Shown: positions 17,508 through 27,065, counted from the first letter of the stretch. The stretch is 64,000 nucleotides of DNA from Streptomyces seoulensis (GCF_022846655.1 NZ_AP025667.1:3509001-3573000), one strand, 5' to 3'. The notes: a model not told the origin generated them from the sequence alone. Program-made: numbers and translations.

Positions 17508-18095
17508 TCAGGATGTCTTGATCGCGGCGAGGAACTTCTGCGGGTCGGTGTCCACTTCGCCCTCGACCGTGGTGACGGGGATGTTCTCCTTGTCGTACCA
17601 GACGGCCGGGGTGCCGGGCAGGCCGAAGGTCTCGAAGGTGGCGATGGACTCTCCGGCCCAGGTCAGATAGGTCTCGTCGGAGACCTTGCTGTCGAAGTCG
17701 TCGGAGCGCAGGCCGTCCACGTCACCGGCGACGGACAGCAGCACCGAGCCCTGGGAGAACTTGTCGTCGCCGGGCGGGAAGGGCTGGTGGTCGAAGAGGG
17801 CGCCGAGGTACTCGACGAACTGCTTCTGCCCCTCGTCGCTCGCGGCGGCGAGGGCGCTGAGCGCGCGCTGGTCGCCGTTGCCGCCCACGGTGTCGTCCAT
17901 CGTCCCGGCGAAGTGGAACTTCACCGCGTACTTTCCGTCGTCGGCACCCTGCCGGATCGTGTCGAGCAGGGTCTTGGCCATACGGGCGGAGGCACGGTCG
18001 CGCATCTCCAGGAAGACCTGGAGCACGTGCGGCGCGGAGAGGTCGCCGTAGTACAGCGTGGTGCCTTCCTTGCCCGTCGTGTTCGCGGGAGTCAT
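17508..18095 (-). CDS. DsbA/FrnE-like thioredoxin-fold protein without CXXC
   Basis: 195 residues. The N-terminal YYGDLSAPHVLQVFLEM matches the start of DsbA-family thioredoxin domains, where the usual CPFC active site is replaced by SAPHV, so both active-site cysteines are absent. The cis-Pro loop (GLPGTPAVWYD) and the helical insertion are kept. No signal peptide is visible, so it is probably cytoplasmic. It may act as a binding or chaperone-like protein rather than an oxidoreductase. ATG at 18095; divergent from the 18192 phosphatase gene over 96 bp. Confidence 0.75.
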   Translation of the reverse strand: MTPANTTGKEGTTLYYGDLSAPHVLQVFLEMRDRASARMAKTLLDTIRQGADDGKYAVKFHFAGTMDDTVGGNGDQRALSALAAASDEGQKQFVEYLGALFDHQPFPPGDDKFSQGSVLLSVAGDVDGLRSDDFDSKVSDETYLTWAGESIATFETFGLPGTPAVWYDKENIPVTTVEGEVDTDPQKFLAAIKTS

Positions 18096-18191
18096 GTCAC
18101 GAGCTTGGCACAGATGGGCCGGGGGCACGAACGGTGCGCGCGGGGCCCGGTCCGCACGACATGGTGCCGCTCGCGGGCGCAGTCTGGAGGG

Positions 18192-20273
18192 GTGAACACA
18201 TCGCAGAACAGGGCTGCGGATCGGGGTCGTGACCTGGACAGGGCCGTGCTCGACGCGTTGTTCTCCGACTCGCCGCACCCGCTGTACGTGCTGGACGGCG
18301 CGCTGCGGCTCGTGGGCTACAACGACGCGGCCGCCGACTTCGGCGCGCTGCCGCTGGACGGTGCGCTGGGCCGCCCGCTGGAGCAGTGGGCGACCGGTCT
18401 GCACCACGCGCCCGTGGAGGCCATGCTGCACGAGGTCCTGGCCACCGGGGAGCCCCGGCGGGACGTGGAGGTGGCCGGCCGGGCCACGCCGGAGGCGCCG
18501 GACCGGGTGCTGGCGCTGTCCGCGTTCCGGCTGCGGGACGCGGCCGACGGGATGCCGGGGGTGGCGCTGAGCGTGGTGGACGCCACCGACCGGCACCGGG
18601 CGCGGATCCGGCTGAGCGTGCTGCGGGAGGCGAGCGCCCGGATCGGCACCAGCCTCGACACGGTGCACACCGCGCAGGAGCTCGCGGACATCAGCGTCCC
18701 CGACCTGGCCGACACGGTGGTGATCGACGTACTGGACGCGGTGCTGCGGGGCGATGTGCCGGACGTGGGTTCCCTCGGCCAGGATCTGCTGCTGCGCTGT
18801 GCCGGGTACCGGTCGGTCCACGCGGCGAACGGGCACCGGGCGGTGGAGGTCGGCTGTGTGCTGGAGCCGGGTCTCACCTCCCGTTACAAGGAGGTGCTGA
18901 CCGAGCGGCGGCCGGTGCTCATCACCGAGCACGACGCACTGGAGAGCGGGTCCGCGCCCCGCACCGGGCAGGAGGTGGCGCAGGAGAACGGCGCGCACTC
19001 GAAGATGGCGGTGCCGCTGGCCGCGCGGGGCGGGGTGCTGGGCCTGGCGCGCTTCTACCGCGGCCGGGGCTCCGCGCCTTTCACCGAGGACGACCTGCGG
19101 CTGGCCACCGAGCTGACCCGGCACACCGCGCTGTGCCTGGACAACGCGCGCCTGTACACCCGGGAGCGGTCGGTGGCCCGCATCCTCCAGCTCAGCCTGC
19201 GGCCGGCACACGTGCCGGGGCACAGTGCGGTGGCCACGGCGCACAGCTATCTGCCGAGCAGTACCAGCGGGGACTGGTTCGACATCATCCCGCTGTCCGG
19301 GGCGCGGGTGGCGCTGGTCGTCGGGGAGCCGCCCACGCGGGGTATCCGGGCCGCCGTCACGATGGGCGGTCTGCGGGCCGCGATCGGCGCGCTGGCCTCG
19401 CTCGACCTGCCGCCCGAGGAACTGCTGGAGCGACTGCACGACCTGGTGGGCAGGCTGGACTCGGAGGAGTCGCGGCACCCGGACGAGTCCCTGGACAGCC
19501 TGCGCGCGGGCACCTGCTGTCTGTACGCGGTCTACGACCCGGTGGCACGCCGGTGCACGGTGGCCAGCGCGGGCCACCCGCCGCCCGCCGTGGCCCGGCC
19601 CGGCGAGCCGGTGACCTTCGCGCACATCCCGGTCGGCCCGGCCCTGGGCCGGGGCGCGCCCCGCTATCACGCGGCGCACTTCGACGTGCCCGCGGGCACG
19701 CTGATGGTGCTGTGCAACCCGGTGCTGCTGCGGGACGCCAGCCCGGACTCCGGGGACCAACTGGCCAGGCTCACCACGGCGTTGTGCCCGCAGGACCGGC
19801 CGCTGCCGGACATCTGCCACGACCTGCTGCACGATCTGGCACCGCACCACCCGGCCGACGACGGTGTGCTGCTGGTCGCCCGCACACTCACCCTGGGCGC
19901 CGACAAGGTGGCCTCCTGGTCACTGCCGAACGAGCCGCAGGCGGTCTCCCTCGCCAGGGAACGCACCGACGACCGGCTCGGCCACTGGCACCTGCCGGAC
20001 CTGGCGTTCACCGCGGCCCTGGTGGTCAGCGAGCTGGTCACCAACGCGGTCCGCTACTCCGAGGGGCCCATCCGGCTGCGCCTGGTCCGCGACCAGGGCC
20101 TGATCATCGAGGTCACCGACGACAGCAGCACCGCACCGCAGTTGCGTCAGGCCGAGGACGACGACGAGCACGGGCGCGGTCTGACGATCACCTCCCAGCT
20201 CACCGAGCGCTGGGGCACGCGGCGGGAACACCGGGGCAAGACCATCTGGGCCGAACTCGCCCTGCAAAGCTGA
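18192..20273 (+). CDS. PAS-GAF-SpoIIE phosphatase-HATPase multidomain regulator
   Basis: 693 residues. Order: PAS-like sensor (about 15-130), GAF (about 150-330), PP2C/SpoIIE domain (about 345-555), and a C-terminal anti-sigma-type ATPase domain (about 570-690, with ELVTNAVRYS and GRGLTIT). Such proteins control anti-anti-sigma factors in Streptomyces. In the phosphatase domain SGDWFD is kept but the next metal motif, usually GDVxGHG, reads GEPPTRG, so one metal-binding Asp is Glu and the glycine-rich turn is changed; activity may be low or lost. GTG at 18192 is taken as start although the GGAGG is very close; the GTG at 18246 is an alternative. Confidence 0.88.
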   Translation: MNTSQNRAADRGRDLDRAVLDALFSDSPHPLYVLDGALRLVGYNDAAADFGALPLDGALGRPLEQWATGLHHAPVEAMLHEVLATGEPRRDVEVAGRATPEAPDRVLALSAFRLRDAADGMPGVALSVVDATDRHRARIRLSVLREASARIGTSLDTVHTAQELADISVPDLADTVVIDVLDAVLRGDVPDVGSLGQDLLLRCAGYRSVHAANGHRAVEVGCVLEPGLTSRYKEVLTERRPVLITEHDALESGSAPRTGQEVAQENGAHSKMAVPLAARGGVLGLARFYRGRGSAPFTEDDLRLATELTRHTALCLDNARLYTRERSVARILQLSLRPAHVPGHSAVATAHSYLPSSTSGDWFDIIPLSGARVALVVGEPPTRGIRAAVTMGGLRAAIGALASLDLPPEELLERLHDLVGRLDSEESRHPDESLDSLRAGTCCLYAVYDPVARRCTVASAGHPPPAVARPGEPVTFAHIPVGPALGRGAPRYHAAHFDVPAGTLMVLCNPVLLRDASPDSGDQLARLTTALCPQDRPLPDICHDLLHDLAPHHPADDGVLLVARTLTLGADKVASWSLPNEPQAVSLARERTDDRLGHWHLPDLAFTAALVVSELVTNAVRYSEGPIRLRLVRDQGLIIEVTDDSSTAPQLRQAEDDDEHGRGLTITSQLTERWGTRREHRGKTIWAELALQS

Positions 20274-20400
20274 GAGTTGGGGTGTGAACGGCTGTGACGC
20301 GATCGGCTGTGCGACGCCTTCCGCGACGGGTGCGGCGTGGTGGACACTGCGCTCCACGCATTCCGTGATCCCACCCCCATCACAGCCGAGGGCCGCCCCC

Positions 20401-22314
20401 ATGCCGACCGCACCCCGTTCCCTGCGTCTGGCCGCCACCGCCGCCGGGTTACTGCTCGCCTCCGCCATGACCATCACGGCACACGCCGCACCCGCACCGA
20501 GCCCGGTGCCGGTCGCGCACCCGGCCACGCAGGCGGCCGCCGACTGGTCCGCCCCGCTCTCCACACAGGGCCGGTACATCGTGGACGCCCGGGGGAACCG
20601 GTTCCGCCTGAAGGCCGCCAACTGGGACGGCGCGCAAGGGTCCTGGAACGGCAGCGGCAGCACCGCCGACCCGGCGAACCACCACGCGGGCCAGGACGCG
20701 CACGACATCCCGCTCGGACTCGACCGGGTGCCGCTGCCCCGACTGCTCTCCGACTTCCGGGAGTTGGGCGTCAACACCATCCGGCTGCCGTTCTCCAACG
20801 AACTGGTCCACCGCACGGCCCCGGTGCCGGACGCGGCGGTGACCGCCAACCCAGCTCTGCGCGGGAAGACTCCGCTGCAGGTGTACGACGCCGTGGTGGA
20901 CGCGCTCAGCCAGGCGGGGTTCGCGGTGATCCTGAACAACCACACCAACACCTCGCGCTGGTGCTGCGGTGTCGACGGCAACGAACGCTGGAACAGCGGC
21001 CAGTCCACCGGAGCGTGGGCCGACGACTGGGTGTTCATGGCCCGGCGCTACGCCTCGGTGCCCGGCGTGGTCGGCGCCGACCTCTACAACGAGGTCCGCA
21101 GGGACATCCTGGACGATCCCAACTGGGGCCTGGGCGACGAGCACGACTGGTACGCGGCCGCCCGGACGGCCGGCGACCGCATCCTGACCGAGGCCAACCC
21201 CCGGCTCCTCATCGTGATCGAGGGCATCAACTGGACCGGCCTCCCGGTGGACGGACTCCCCCACGGCCGACCACAGTTGTCCCCGGCCCGCACCCTCTCC
21301 CACACCCTGGTCGACTCCCACAAGCTGGTCTACTCGGCCCACTTCTACGGCTACACGGGTCCCAGGCACAGCGGTGCCACCGGCATCGGCGAGACGCACG
21401 ACGCCCGCTACCAGGACCTGTCCCGCGACGAGCTGAACGCGGCGCTCACCGACGAGGCGTTCTTCGTGGAGGAGTCGGGCCGCCACTACACCGCGCCGGT
21501 GTGGATCAGCGAGTTCGGCGCCGGGGCCGGGGAGACCAACCCGGTGACCCGCGCCTGGTTCGGCAACATCACCGACTACTTCACCGACCACGACGCCGAC
21601 TTCGCGTACTGGCCGCTGGTCGGCTTCGACGGGCACGACGACTGGGCGCTGCTGCGCTACGACGAGGGCGGTCACCGCTCCGGCCTGCTCGACTCCGGCG
21701 ACTGGCGGGCCACGGCCTGGCGGCACCTGATGGACACGCCGGGGAAGTCGGGTCCGGTGCCGGCGGCCCCAGTGTGGAAGATGCTGGACACCGACCACGG
21801 GGACGCGGTGGAGTCGCTGCGGGTGCGCGGCACCGGCGACTGGGACCCGGGTGCCTACAAGGCGGCCTGCCCGGACGGGCTGCGGCTGATCGGGCTGAGC
21901 CACACGGGCGGGCGCGGGCTGTGCACGGACGCGGGGGCGACCGATCCGCGCGCGGCGGACGGCGCGCAGACCGTCGTCAAGGACGAGCGGTTCGTCTCCG
22001 GCGGCGACTGGGCGGGCGGCTACACCAAGTTCCAGTGCCCCTCAGGTGCGTTCCTGATCGGCTACGGCCTGCGCGGTGAGCGGGTGTCGGCGGCGCTGTG
22101 CGCTCCGGGCCGGACGGCGTTGGCGGGCAACGGGCGGACCGTGTGGTTCGACCGCTCGGACAACCGGCCCTCGGACGGCGCGGGCGGTGACTTCGCCCAG
22201 GGCGCGTACAAGGGGCAGTGCGGGGTGGGCGAGTACGCGGCCGGGATCGCCTTCACCACGCGGCTGGGCGCCCGGCAGGGTCCGGCGGCGCTGCTGTGCC
22301 GGACCCTGCCGTAG
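20401..22314 (+). CDS. Secreted GH5-type glycoside hydrolase with TTA codon
   Basis: 637 residues. A Sec signal peptide (residues 1 to about 30, ending in AHA) is followed by a TIM-barrel of glycoside hydrolase family 5 type (cellulase-like). Candidate acid/base Glu231 is in LYNEVR and candidate nucleophile Glu371 in WISEFGAG. The C-terminal ~165 residues carry repeated YK..CP.G..LIG units with many cysteines, perhaps a binding domain. Codon 17 (20449-20451) is TTA, the only TTA I found in the genes examined here, which makes translation depend on the bldA tRNA and so on developmental stage. No CebR-like operator was seen upstream. Substrate (beta-glucan, mannan or other) is not clear. Confidence 0.85.
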   Translation: MPTAPRSLRLAATAAGLLLASAMTITAHAAPAPSPVPVAHPATQAAADWSAPLSTQGRYIVDARGNRFRLKAANWDGAQGSWNGSGSTADPANHHAGQDAHDIPLGLDRVPLPRLLSDFRELGVNTIRLPFSNELVHRTAPVPDAAVTANPALRGKTPLQVYDAVVDALSQAGFAVILNNHTNTSRWCCGVDGNERWNSGQSTGAWADDWVFMARRYASVPGVVGADLYNEVRRDILDDPNWGLGDEHDWYAAARTAGDRILTEANPRLLIVIEGINWTGLPVDGLPHGRPQLSPARTLSHTLVDSHKLVYSAHFYGYTGPRHSGATGIGETHDARYQDLSRDELNAALTDEAFFVEESGRHYTAPVWISEFGAGAGETNPVTRAWFGNITDYFTDHDADFAYWPLVGFDGHDDWALLRYDEGGHRSGLLDSGDWRATAWRHLMDTPGKSGPVPAAPVWKMLDTDHGDAVESLRVRGTGDWDPGAYKAACPDGLRLIGLSHTGGRGLCTDAGATDPRAADGAQTVVKDERFVSGGDWAGGYTKFQCPSGAFLIGYGLRGERVSAALCAPGRTALAGNGRTVWFDRSDNRPSDGAGGDFAQGAYKGQCGVGEYAAGIAFTTRLGARQGPAALLCRTLP

Positions 22315-22321
22315 CGCGGCC

Positions 22322-23149
22322 TCAGGACGGGGCGGTGACCTCGAAGGAGAGGTCGTTGTCGACCGTGTAGTAGGGGCGCACGTGGCGGCCGCCGGTGTTC
22401 GCCGCCGGGTAGACGAAGGACTGCTTGCGGTCCGCCACGTCGTCCAGGACGCGGCCCGCCCTGATGGCTGCCGCGCCGGCGGCGGGCAGGACGTCCACGT
22501 CCCAGTAGCGGACGTCCGCGCCGTCGCCGCCGGTGAGTTCGGCGTGGTCGACGGTGAAGCGGAAGCCCCGGCCGTCCGCGTCGGTGTCCGGGCGGACGGT
22601 GCGCTCCGCGCCGCTGCCCCGCCCGCGCAGCCGTACGAGGGGGCCTTCCCCGAACGAGGCGCCGTGCAGGCGGGCGGTGACCGCGGTGGCGCGGTCGCCG
22701 ACCTCGATCCGGTCGGCTTCGGCGTGCGCGGTGCGCAGCCAGGCGCGTACGGCGAGGAAGCCGTCCAGCGCGCGGTACGGGATACGGGCCGCCACCGGGG
22801 ACGGGCGGTCGACGCGGGCGCCGTCGACCAGGACCCGCAGATCCAGCGGACCGGAGGCCAGCCGCTCCGGCTCGGCGTCGCCTTCGCGGACCAGGAAGGC
22901 GTCCCAGCGGCCCTCCTCCAGCGGGGGCAGCGGCTCCAGCACGGCGCGGACCCGGCCGTCGTCACCGGCCGCGAGCGGGAGGCGGCGTTCGGCCGGGTCG
23001 GGCAGGCCCTTGCGCGGCCTGGCCCTCAGCAGCAGGTGGGGGCTGCCGTCCGGCTCGGGAAGGGGGAGGTGGAAGGTGACGCGCCCGTCGGCGTCGGCCA
23101 CACAGGTCACGCGGATCACGCGGGTCTCCTTGTCGCTGGTCGTGCTCAT
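22322..23149 (-). CDS. Unknown protein coupled to a glycosyltransferase
   Basis: 275 residues, soluble, beta-rich in appearance, no signal peptide. The N-terminal part (VIRVTCVADADGRVTFHLPLP) and later repeats of LRVLVDG and VRAWLRT resemble immunoglobulin-like or carbohydrate-associated beta modules, but I do not recognise a family. The ATG at 23149 overlaps the stop of the upstream glycosyltransferase (ATGA), so it is translated together with it and likely acts with it, for example in building a cell-wall or surface glycan. Confidence 0.7.
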   Translation of the reverse strand: MSTTSDKETRVIRVTCVADADGRVTFHLPLPEPDGSPHLLLRARPRKGLPDPAERRLPLAAGDDGRVRAVLEPLPPLEEGRWDAFLVREGDAEPERLASGPLDLRVLVDGARVDRPSPVAARIPYRALDGFLAVRAWLRTAHAEADRIEVGDRATAVTARLHGASFGEGPLVRLRGRGSGAERTVRPDTDADGRGFRFTVDHAELTGGDGADVRYWDVDVLPAAGAAAIRAGRVLDDVADRKQSFVYPAANTGGRHVRPYYTVDNDLSFEVTAPS

Positions 23150-24411
23150 CGCCGCCACCCGCGCACGGTGCGCACCGCGCGGGAGGCGGCGGTGTACGCG
23201 AGGTCGTGGGCGCTGTGGCCGCCGGCCGTCAGGCGGCGGCTCGCGGCGTGCGGTTCGCGGGGCGGGCGGCGGCCGGCCGCCTTGGCGGCGAGGGCGTCGG
23301 CCAGCAGGCGTTCGGCGTGGGCCACGACGGTCTCGGGGGCGAAGCGGCGGGAGTTCTCCAGTGCGGCCTTGCCCATGGTGCGGCGCCGTTCGTCGTCGCG
23401 GACGAGGTCCAGCAGGGCCGCGCCGAAGGCGTCGGCGTCACCGACCGGTACGAGTCGTCCGTCGACGCCGTCCCGGATGATCTCACCGGGTCCGTGGGCG
23501 CAGTCGGTGCTGACGACGGGCACCCCGCAGCGCATCGCCTCGACGATGGTCATGCCGAAGGGCTCGAAGTTGGAGGAGGCGGTGGCGATGGACGCCTTGA
23601 CCCACTCGGCCTCCATGGGCACGGCCGCGCCCATCAGGAAGGCGTGGTCGCTGAGGCCGAGCCGCTCGATCAGGGCGCGCAGCCGGTCGCGTTCCTCGCC
23701 TCTGCCGTAGATGCGCAGCCGCCAGTCGGGGTGGGCGGCGGCGACGTGCGCGAAGCCGCGGATCAGGGTCTCGTAGTCCTTCATCGGGACGAGCCTGCCC
23801 GCGGCGGCGATCAGTCTGGCGCTGCCGTCGGAGGGCGGCAGCACGGGCTCGGGCACGCTGTTGGGCACGGCCTCGATACGGACGCCGGGCAGCCAGGCGC
23901 CGCGCTGGTAGGCGCGCGCGTCCGCCTCGGTGACGGTGGTGAGCAGGTCGAGGCCGCGGTAGGCGCGGCGCAGCACGGTGCGCAACTGCGGCGAGTGGTG
24001 GTCCCAGGTGAGGTGTTCCTGGCCGACGCGGAGCACATGGCCGGGCGCCTGGCGGGCGAGGTGCACGTTCAGACCGGGCCGGGTGCCGATGACGACCTCG
24101 GCGTCCGTGCCGGCCAGGCACTCGGCGATCCGCTCGTCGGTCAGCCTGCTGTACTCGGCGTGGCGCCCCTCGACACGGGGGAAGACCCGCGCGGGTTCGC
24201 GGTGGGCCGGGTGGTCCTGCTCCTCGCGCAGGTCGACCAGGGGGCGCAGCCGGACACGTGGGTCGAGGGTGAAGGTGGGGCGCTCCCGGTTCCGGAACAC
24301 GGAGACGATCTCCACGTCGTGGCGTTCGGCGAGCGCCCCGGCCAGGTTGAAGGTCGTGGTGATCGTCCCTCCGATCGCGTACGCGCTGTGGAGCAGGAAA
24401 GAGATCTTCAT
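23146..24411 (-). CDS. GT4-family glycosyltransferase
   Basis: 421 residues, GT-B fold. The N-terminal Rossmann half begins KISFLLHSAYAIGGTITTTFNLA; the C-terminal half has AAGRLVPMKDYETLI and the donor-binding E-x7-E segment EPFGMTIVEA. Such enzymes move a sugar from a nucleotide donor to lipid, teichoic acid or polysaccharide acceptors. The ATG at 24411 is chosen; a longer frame to 24489 has no family match. The gene is the third in a four-gene run (25408, 24453, 23146, 22322) with gaps of about 42 bp or overlaps. Acceptor unknown. Confidence 0.88.
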   Translation of the reverse strand: MKISFLLHSAYAIGGTITTTFNLAGALAERHDVEIVSVFRNRERPTFTLDPRVRLRPLVDLREEQDHPAHREPARVFPRVEGRHAEYSRLTDERIAECLAGTDAEVVIGTRPGLNVHLARQAPGHVLRVGQEHLTWDHHSPQLRTVLRRAYRGLDLLTTVTEADARAYQRGAWLPGVRIEAVPNSVPEPVLPPSDGSARLIAAAGRLVPMKDYETLIRGFAHVAAAHPDWRLRIYGRGEERDRLRALIERLGLSDHAFLMGAAVPMEAEWVKASIATASSNFEPFGMTIVEAMRCGVPVVSTDCAHGPGEIIRDGVDGRLVPVGDADAFGAALLDLVRDDERRRTMGKAALENSRRFAPETVVAHAERLLADALAAKAAGRRPPREPHAASRRLTAGGHSAHDLAYTAASRAVRTVRGWRR

Positions 24412-24452
24412 GCCGGTCCAGACCTTGTCGAGGCGCCCGCGGTTGCAAGACG

Positions 24453-25364
24453 TTACCGCTTCGTGGCCTTCGGATCCGGGGAGGCGCACAGCACGCTCAG
24501 GTCGGCGGGGCGGACCCGGACGGTGACGGGCAGCGCGGCCTCCACCTCGCCGTCGGCTCCGTAGGGCACGGGCCGGTCCGCCTCGATGCGCAGTTCCCGG
24601 CCGCGCAGGACCCGTACCTCGGGGCGGTGGACGTGGGCGCCGGTCTTCAGCTCGTTCATGAGGGTGAAGAAGAGACGGCGCGGGGCCTCGCGTATCAGCA
24701 CGATGTCGAGGAGGCCGTCGTCCAGTTCGGCGGCGGGTGCGATGGCGCGGCCGAAGCCGTAGTAGGGCGAGTTGGCGGCGACGACGGTGTACCCGCGGTG
24801 CGGGTGCTCCTCACCGTCGACGGTGACGCGGTACCCGGCGGTGCGCCAGGTCGCCACGGCGCGCAGGCCGCCCGCGTAGTAGGAGGCGGCGCCGCGCAGC
24901 AGGCGGGACTGGTTGGCGTACCGGTTGGCGAGGGCGTCGACCCCGGCGTAGACGCTGCCGAGGACGACGGTGCGCGGGTGGACGGCGGACTCGACCTCGA
25001 TGGTGTCGACGTGCCGGGGCGCGGCGTGCAGCAGTATCCCGGCGAGGGCCTCGGGGTCGGCGGGCAGGCCGAGGGCGCGGGCGAAGTCGTTGCCGCGTCC
25101 GGCGGGTACGAGGCCCAGCACGGCGCCGGTGCCGCTGAGCGCTCCTCCGATGCCGCCGGCCATGCCGTCGCCGCCGACGGCGAGCACGACCCGGCCGCTC
25201 TCCCCGGCGCGCAGGGCGGTCTCGCGGGCGTGGGCCAGGCTGTGGCTGTACTCGGTCTCCAGGGTGGCGCCGGCCTCGCGGAGGTGCCGGGCCACCTGGA
25301 GGAGCGTGGCCGCTCCGGTGGAGGCGCCCGCGGTCGGATTGACCACGGCGGTGAACTCTCGCAT
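24453..25364 (-). CDS. Diacylglycerol/lipid kinase-like protein
   Basis: 303 residues with the DAGK catalytic fold: VVNPTAGAST near the start, the nucleotide-binding VLAVGGDGMAGGIGGAL, and LVPAGRGNDFARALGLP. The family phosphorylates diacylglycerol or related lipids at the membrane. ATG at 25364. It lies 43 bp after the alkyl-DHAP-synthase-like gene and 41 bp before the glycosyltransferase, implying a common lipid or glycolipid pathway. Confidence 0.92.
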   Translation of the reverse strand: MREFTAVVNPTAGASTGAATLLQVARHLREAGATLETEYSHSLAHARETALRAGESGRVVLAVGGDGMAGGIGGALSGTGAVLGLVPAGRGNDFARALGLPADPEALAGILLHAAPRHVDTIEVESAVHPRTVVLGSVYAGVDALANRYANQSRLLRGAASYYAGGLRAVATWRTAGYRVTVDGEEHPHRGYTVVAANSPYYGFGRAIAPAAELDDGLLDIVLIREAPRRLFFTLMNELKTGAHVHRPEVRVLRGRELRIEADRPVPYGADGEVEAALPVTVRVRPADLSVLCASPDPKATKR

Positions 25365-25407
25365 CGGTGTGCCTCCGGGGCGCGGGGAAGTGGGCGGGCG
25401 GAGCGGG

Positions 25408-27000
25408 TCAGTCGGTGGGAAGCAGCACGCCGGGGTTGAGGAGTCCCGCCGGGTCGAGGCGTGCCTTGACGGCGCGCAGCGCGTCGACGGCGAGGGGTCC
25501 GGCCTCGCGTACGTACCAGTCGCGGTGGTCGGTGCCGACGCCGTGGTGGTGGGAGATCGTACCGCCCGCCGCGAGCACGGCCTCGTTGGCCGCGTGCTTG
25601 GCCGGGGTCCAGTGCGTGAGGGGGTTCTCGCCCTGGGCGCTGACGACGGTGAAGTAGAGGGAGGCGCCGTTCTCGTAGACGTGGGAGATGTGGCACATGA
25701 CCAGGGGCGGGGTGCCGGCGCGGGTGAGGGTGTCGGTGAGGGCGGTGCGTACGGCGGCGTACAGCTCGGGTATCCGGGACCAGAACGCGGCGGTCTCCAG
25801 GGTCTCGGCGAAGGCACCGGCGTCGAGGAGGGCGTCGCGCAGGTAGGGCGCCGAGTAGCGGCCGTGGGCCCAGCGTTCGCCGGGCTCGGTGCCGACGAGG
25901 GTGCCGCCGCAGTCCCGCAGGACGGCCGCCGCTTCTTCGCGGCGCCGGGCGGTGTCGGCCTCGGTGCCCTCGTAGCCGGTGACGGCGAGGCAGCCGGTGC
26001 CGCCGTCGGCCATGGCGGCGCCGATGGCGTAGGGCTGGGCGAGTCCGACCAGGGTCTCGGTCTCGTCGGAGAGCCGGAGCACGGTGGGCCGGGGTCCGTC
26101 CTGGGCGAGCCTGCGCAGCGCGGCGGCGCCCTCGGTGAAGGAGGCGAACCGCCAGCCCTCGTACCGGCGTTGCTCCGGCTGCGGGCGGACGCGGACGGTG
26201 ACGGAGGTGATGACGCCGAAGGCGCCCTCGGAGCCGAGGATCAGTTGACGCAGGTCGGGTCCGGCGGCGGAGCGCGGGGCGCGGCCCGTCTCGACGGTGC
26301 CCTCCGGGGTGGCGAGGGTGAGCCCGAGCACCATGTCGTCGAAGCGGCCGTACCCGGCGGACGCCTGCCCGCTGGAGCGGGCGGCGGCGAAGCCCCCGAC
26401 GGTGGCCCACTCGAAGGACTGCGGGAAGTGGCCGAGCGTGAACCCGTGCGCGGCGAGCAGGGCTTCGGCCCGGGGCCCGCGCAGGCCGGGCTGGAGGACG
26501 GCGGTGCGGGAGACCGGGTCGAGGTCGAGGAGGGCGTCCATCCGGCGCAGGTCGAGGGCGATGAACTCCCCGCGTTTCGGGGCGAGTCCGCCGACGACGC
26601 TGGTGCCGCCGCCGTAGGGGACGACGGCCACCCGGTGCGCGGCACAGGCCCGCAGCACGGCGAGCACCTCCTCGTGGGAGGCGGGCAGGACGACGGCCTG
26701 GGGTACGTCGGCGACATCGCCCGCGCGGATGCGCAGCAGGTCGGGCGTCGACTTGCCGCGCGTGTGCCGCACGCGGCTCTCGGTGTCGGTGCGGACGTGG
26801 TCCGCCGCGCCCACCGCCTCGGCGAGGTCTTTCAGCGCCGCCGGGGTGAGCGTGGGCGCGGGCAGCTCGATGTCGGTGAGAGCGATGGCGGCCGACGCGC
26901 CCGGGCGGACGCCGAGCAGGTCGCGCAGCAGCCCGGCCACCGCGTCGGGCAGAGGGGAAGCCTTCGCCGGGTCGCCCCAGCCGTTCCACAGCATGTCCAT
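25408..27000 (-). CDS. Alkyl-DHAP synthase-like FAD-linked oxidase
   Basis: 530 residues. An FAD-binding PCMH domain (about 95-270, with VPYGGGTSVVGGLAP and GGFAAARSSGQASAGYG) is followed by the ADPS-type C-terminal domain with the histidine triad in SHHHGVGTDHRDWY, a hallmark of alkyldihydroxyacetonephosphate synthases, which replace the acyl chain of acyl-DHAP with an alkyl ether. The start is the ATG at 27000 with TGAGGAAG 10 nt upstream. It heads a four-gene operon and diverges from the TetR-glpD pair over 80 bp. Ether-lipid synthesis is inferred; related flavoproteins oxidise D-lactate or glycolate. Confidence 0.85.
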   Translation of the reverse strand: MDMLWNGWGDPAKASPLPDAVAGLLRDLLGVRPGASAAIALTDIELPAPTLTPAALKDLAEAVGAADHVRTDTESRVRHTRGKSTPDLLRIRAGDVADVPQAVVLPASHEEVLAVLRACAAHRVAVVPYGGGTSVVGGLAPKRGEFIALDLRRMDALLDLDPVSRTAVLQPGLRGPRAEALLAAHGFTLGHFPQSFEWATVGGFAAARSSGQASAGYGRFDDMVLGLTLATPEGTVETGRAPRSAAGPDLRQLILGSEGAFGVITSVTVRVRPQPEQRRYEGWRFASFTEGAAALRRLAQDGPRPTVLRLSDETETLVGLAQPYAIGAAMADGGTGCLAVTGYEGTEADTARRREEAAAVLRDCGGTLVGTEPGERWAHGRYSAPYLRDALLDAGAFAETLETAAFWSRIPELYAAVRTALTDTLTRAGTPPLVMCHISHVYENGASLYFTVVSAQGENPLTHWTPAKHAANEAVLAAGGTISHHHGVGTDHRDWYVREAGPLAVDALRAVKARLDPAGLLNPGVLLPTD

Positions 27001-27065
27001 CGAACGGTCTTCCTCACCACGTCGGTTCGGTGTGTGCGGCGCCATCTCCCCCCGGCCGCCGGGGC

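Noticed and set aside
20280..20400. CebR operator upstream of the GH5 gene
   Set aside because: The TGGGAGCGCTCCCA-type site is absent from the 127-bp upstream region.
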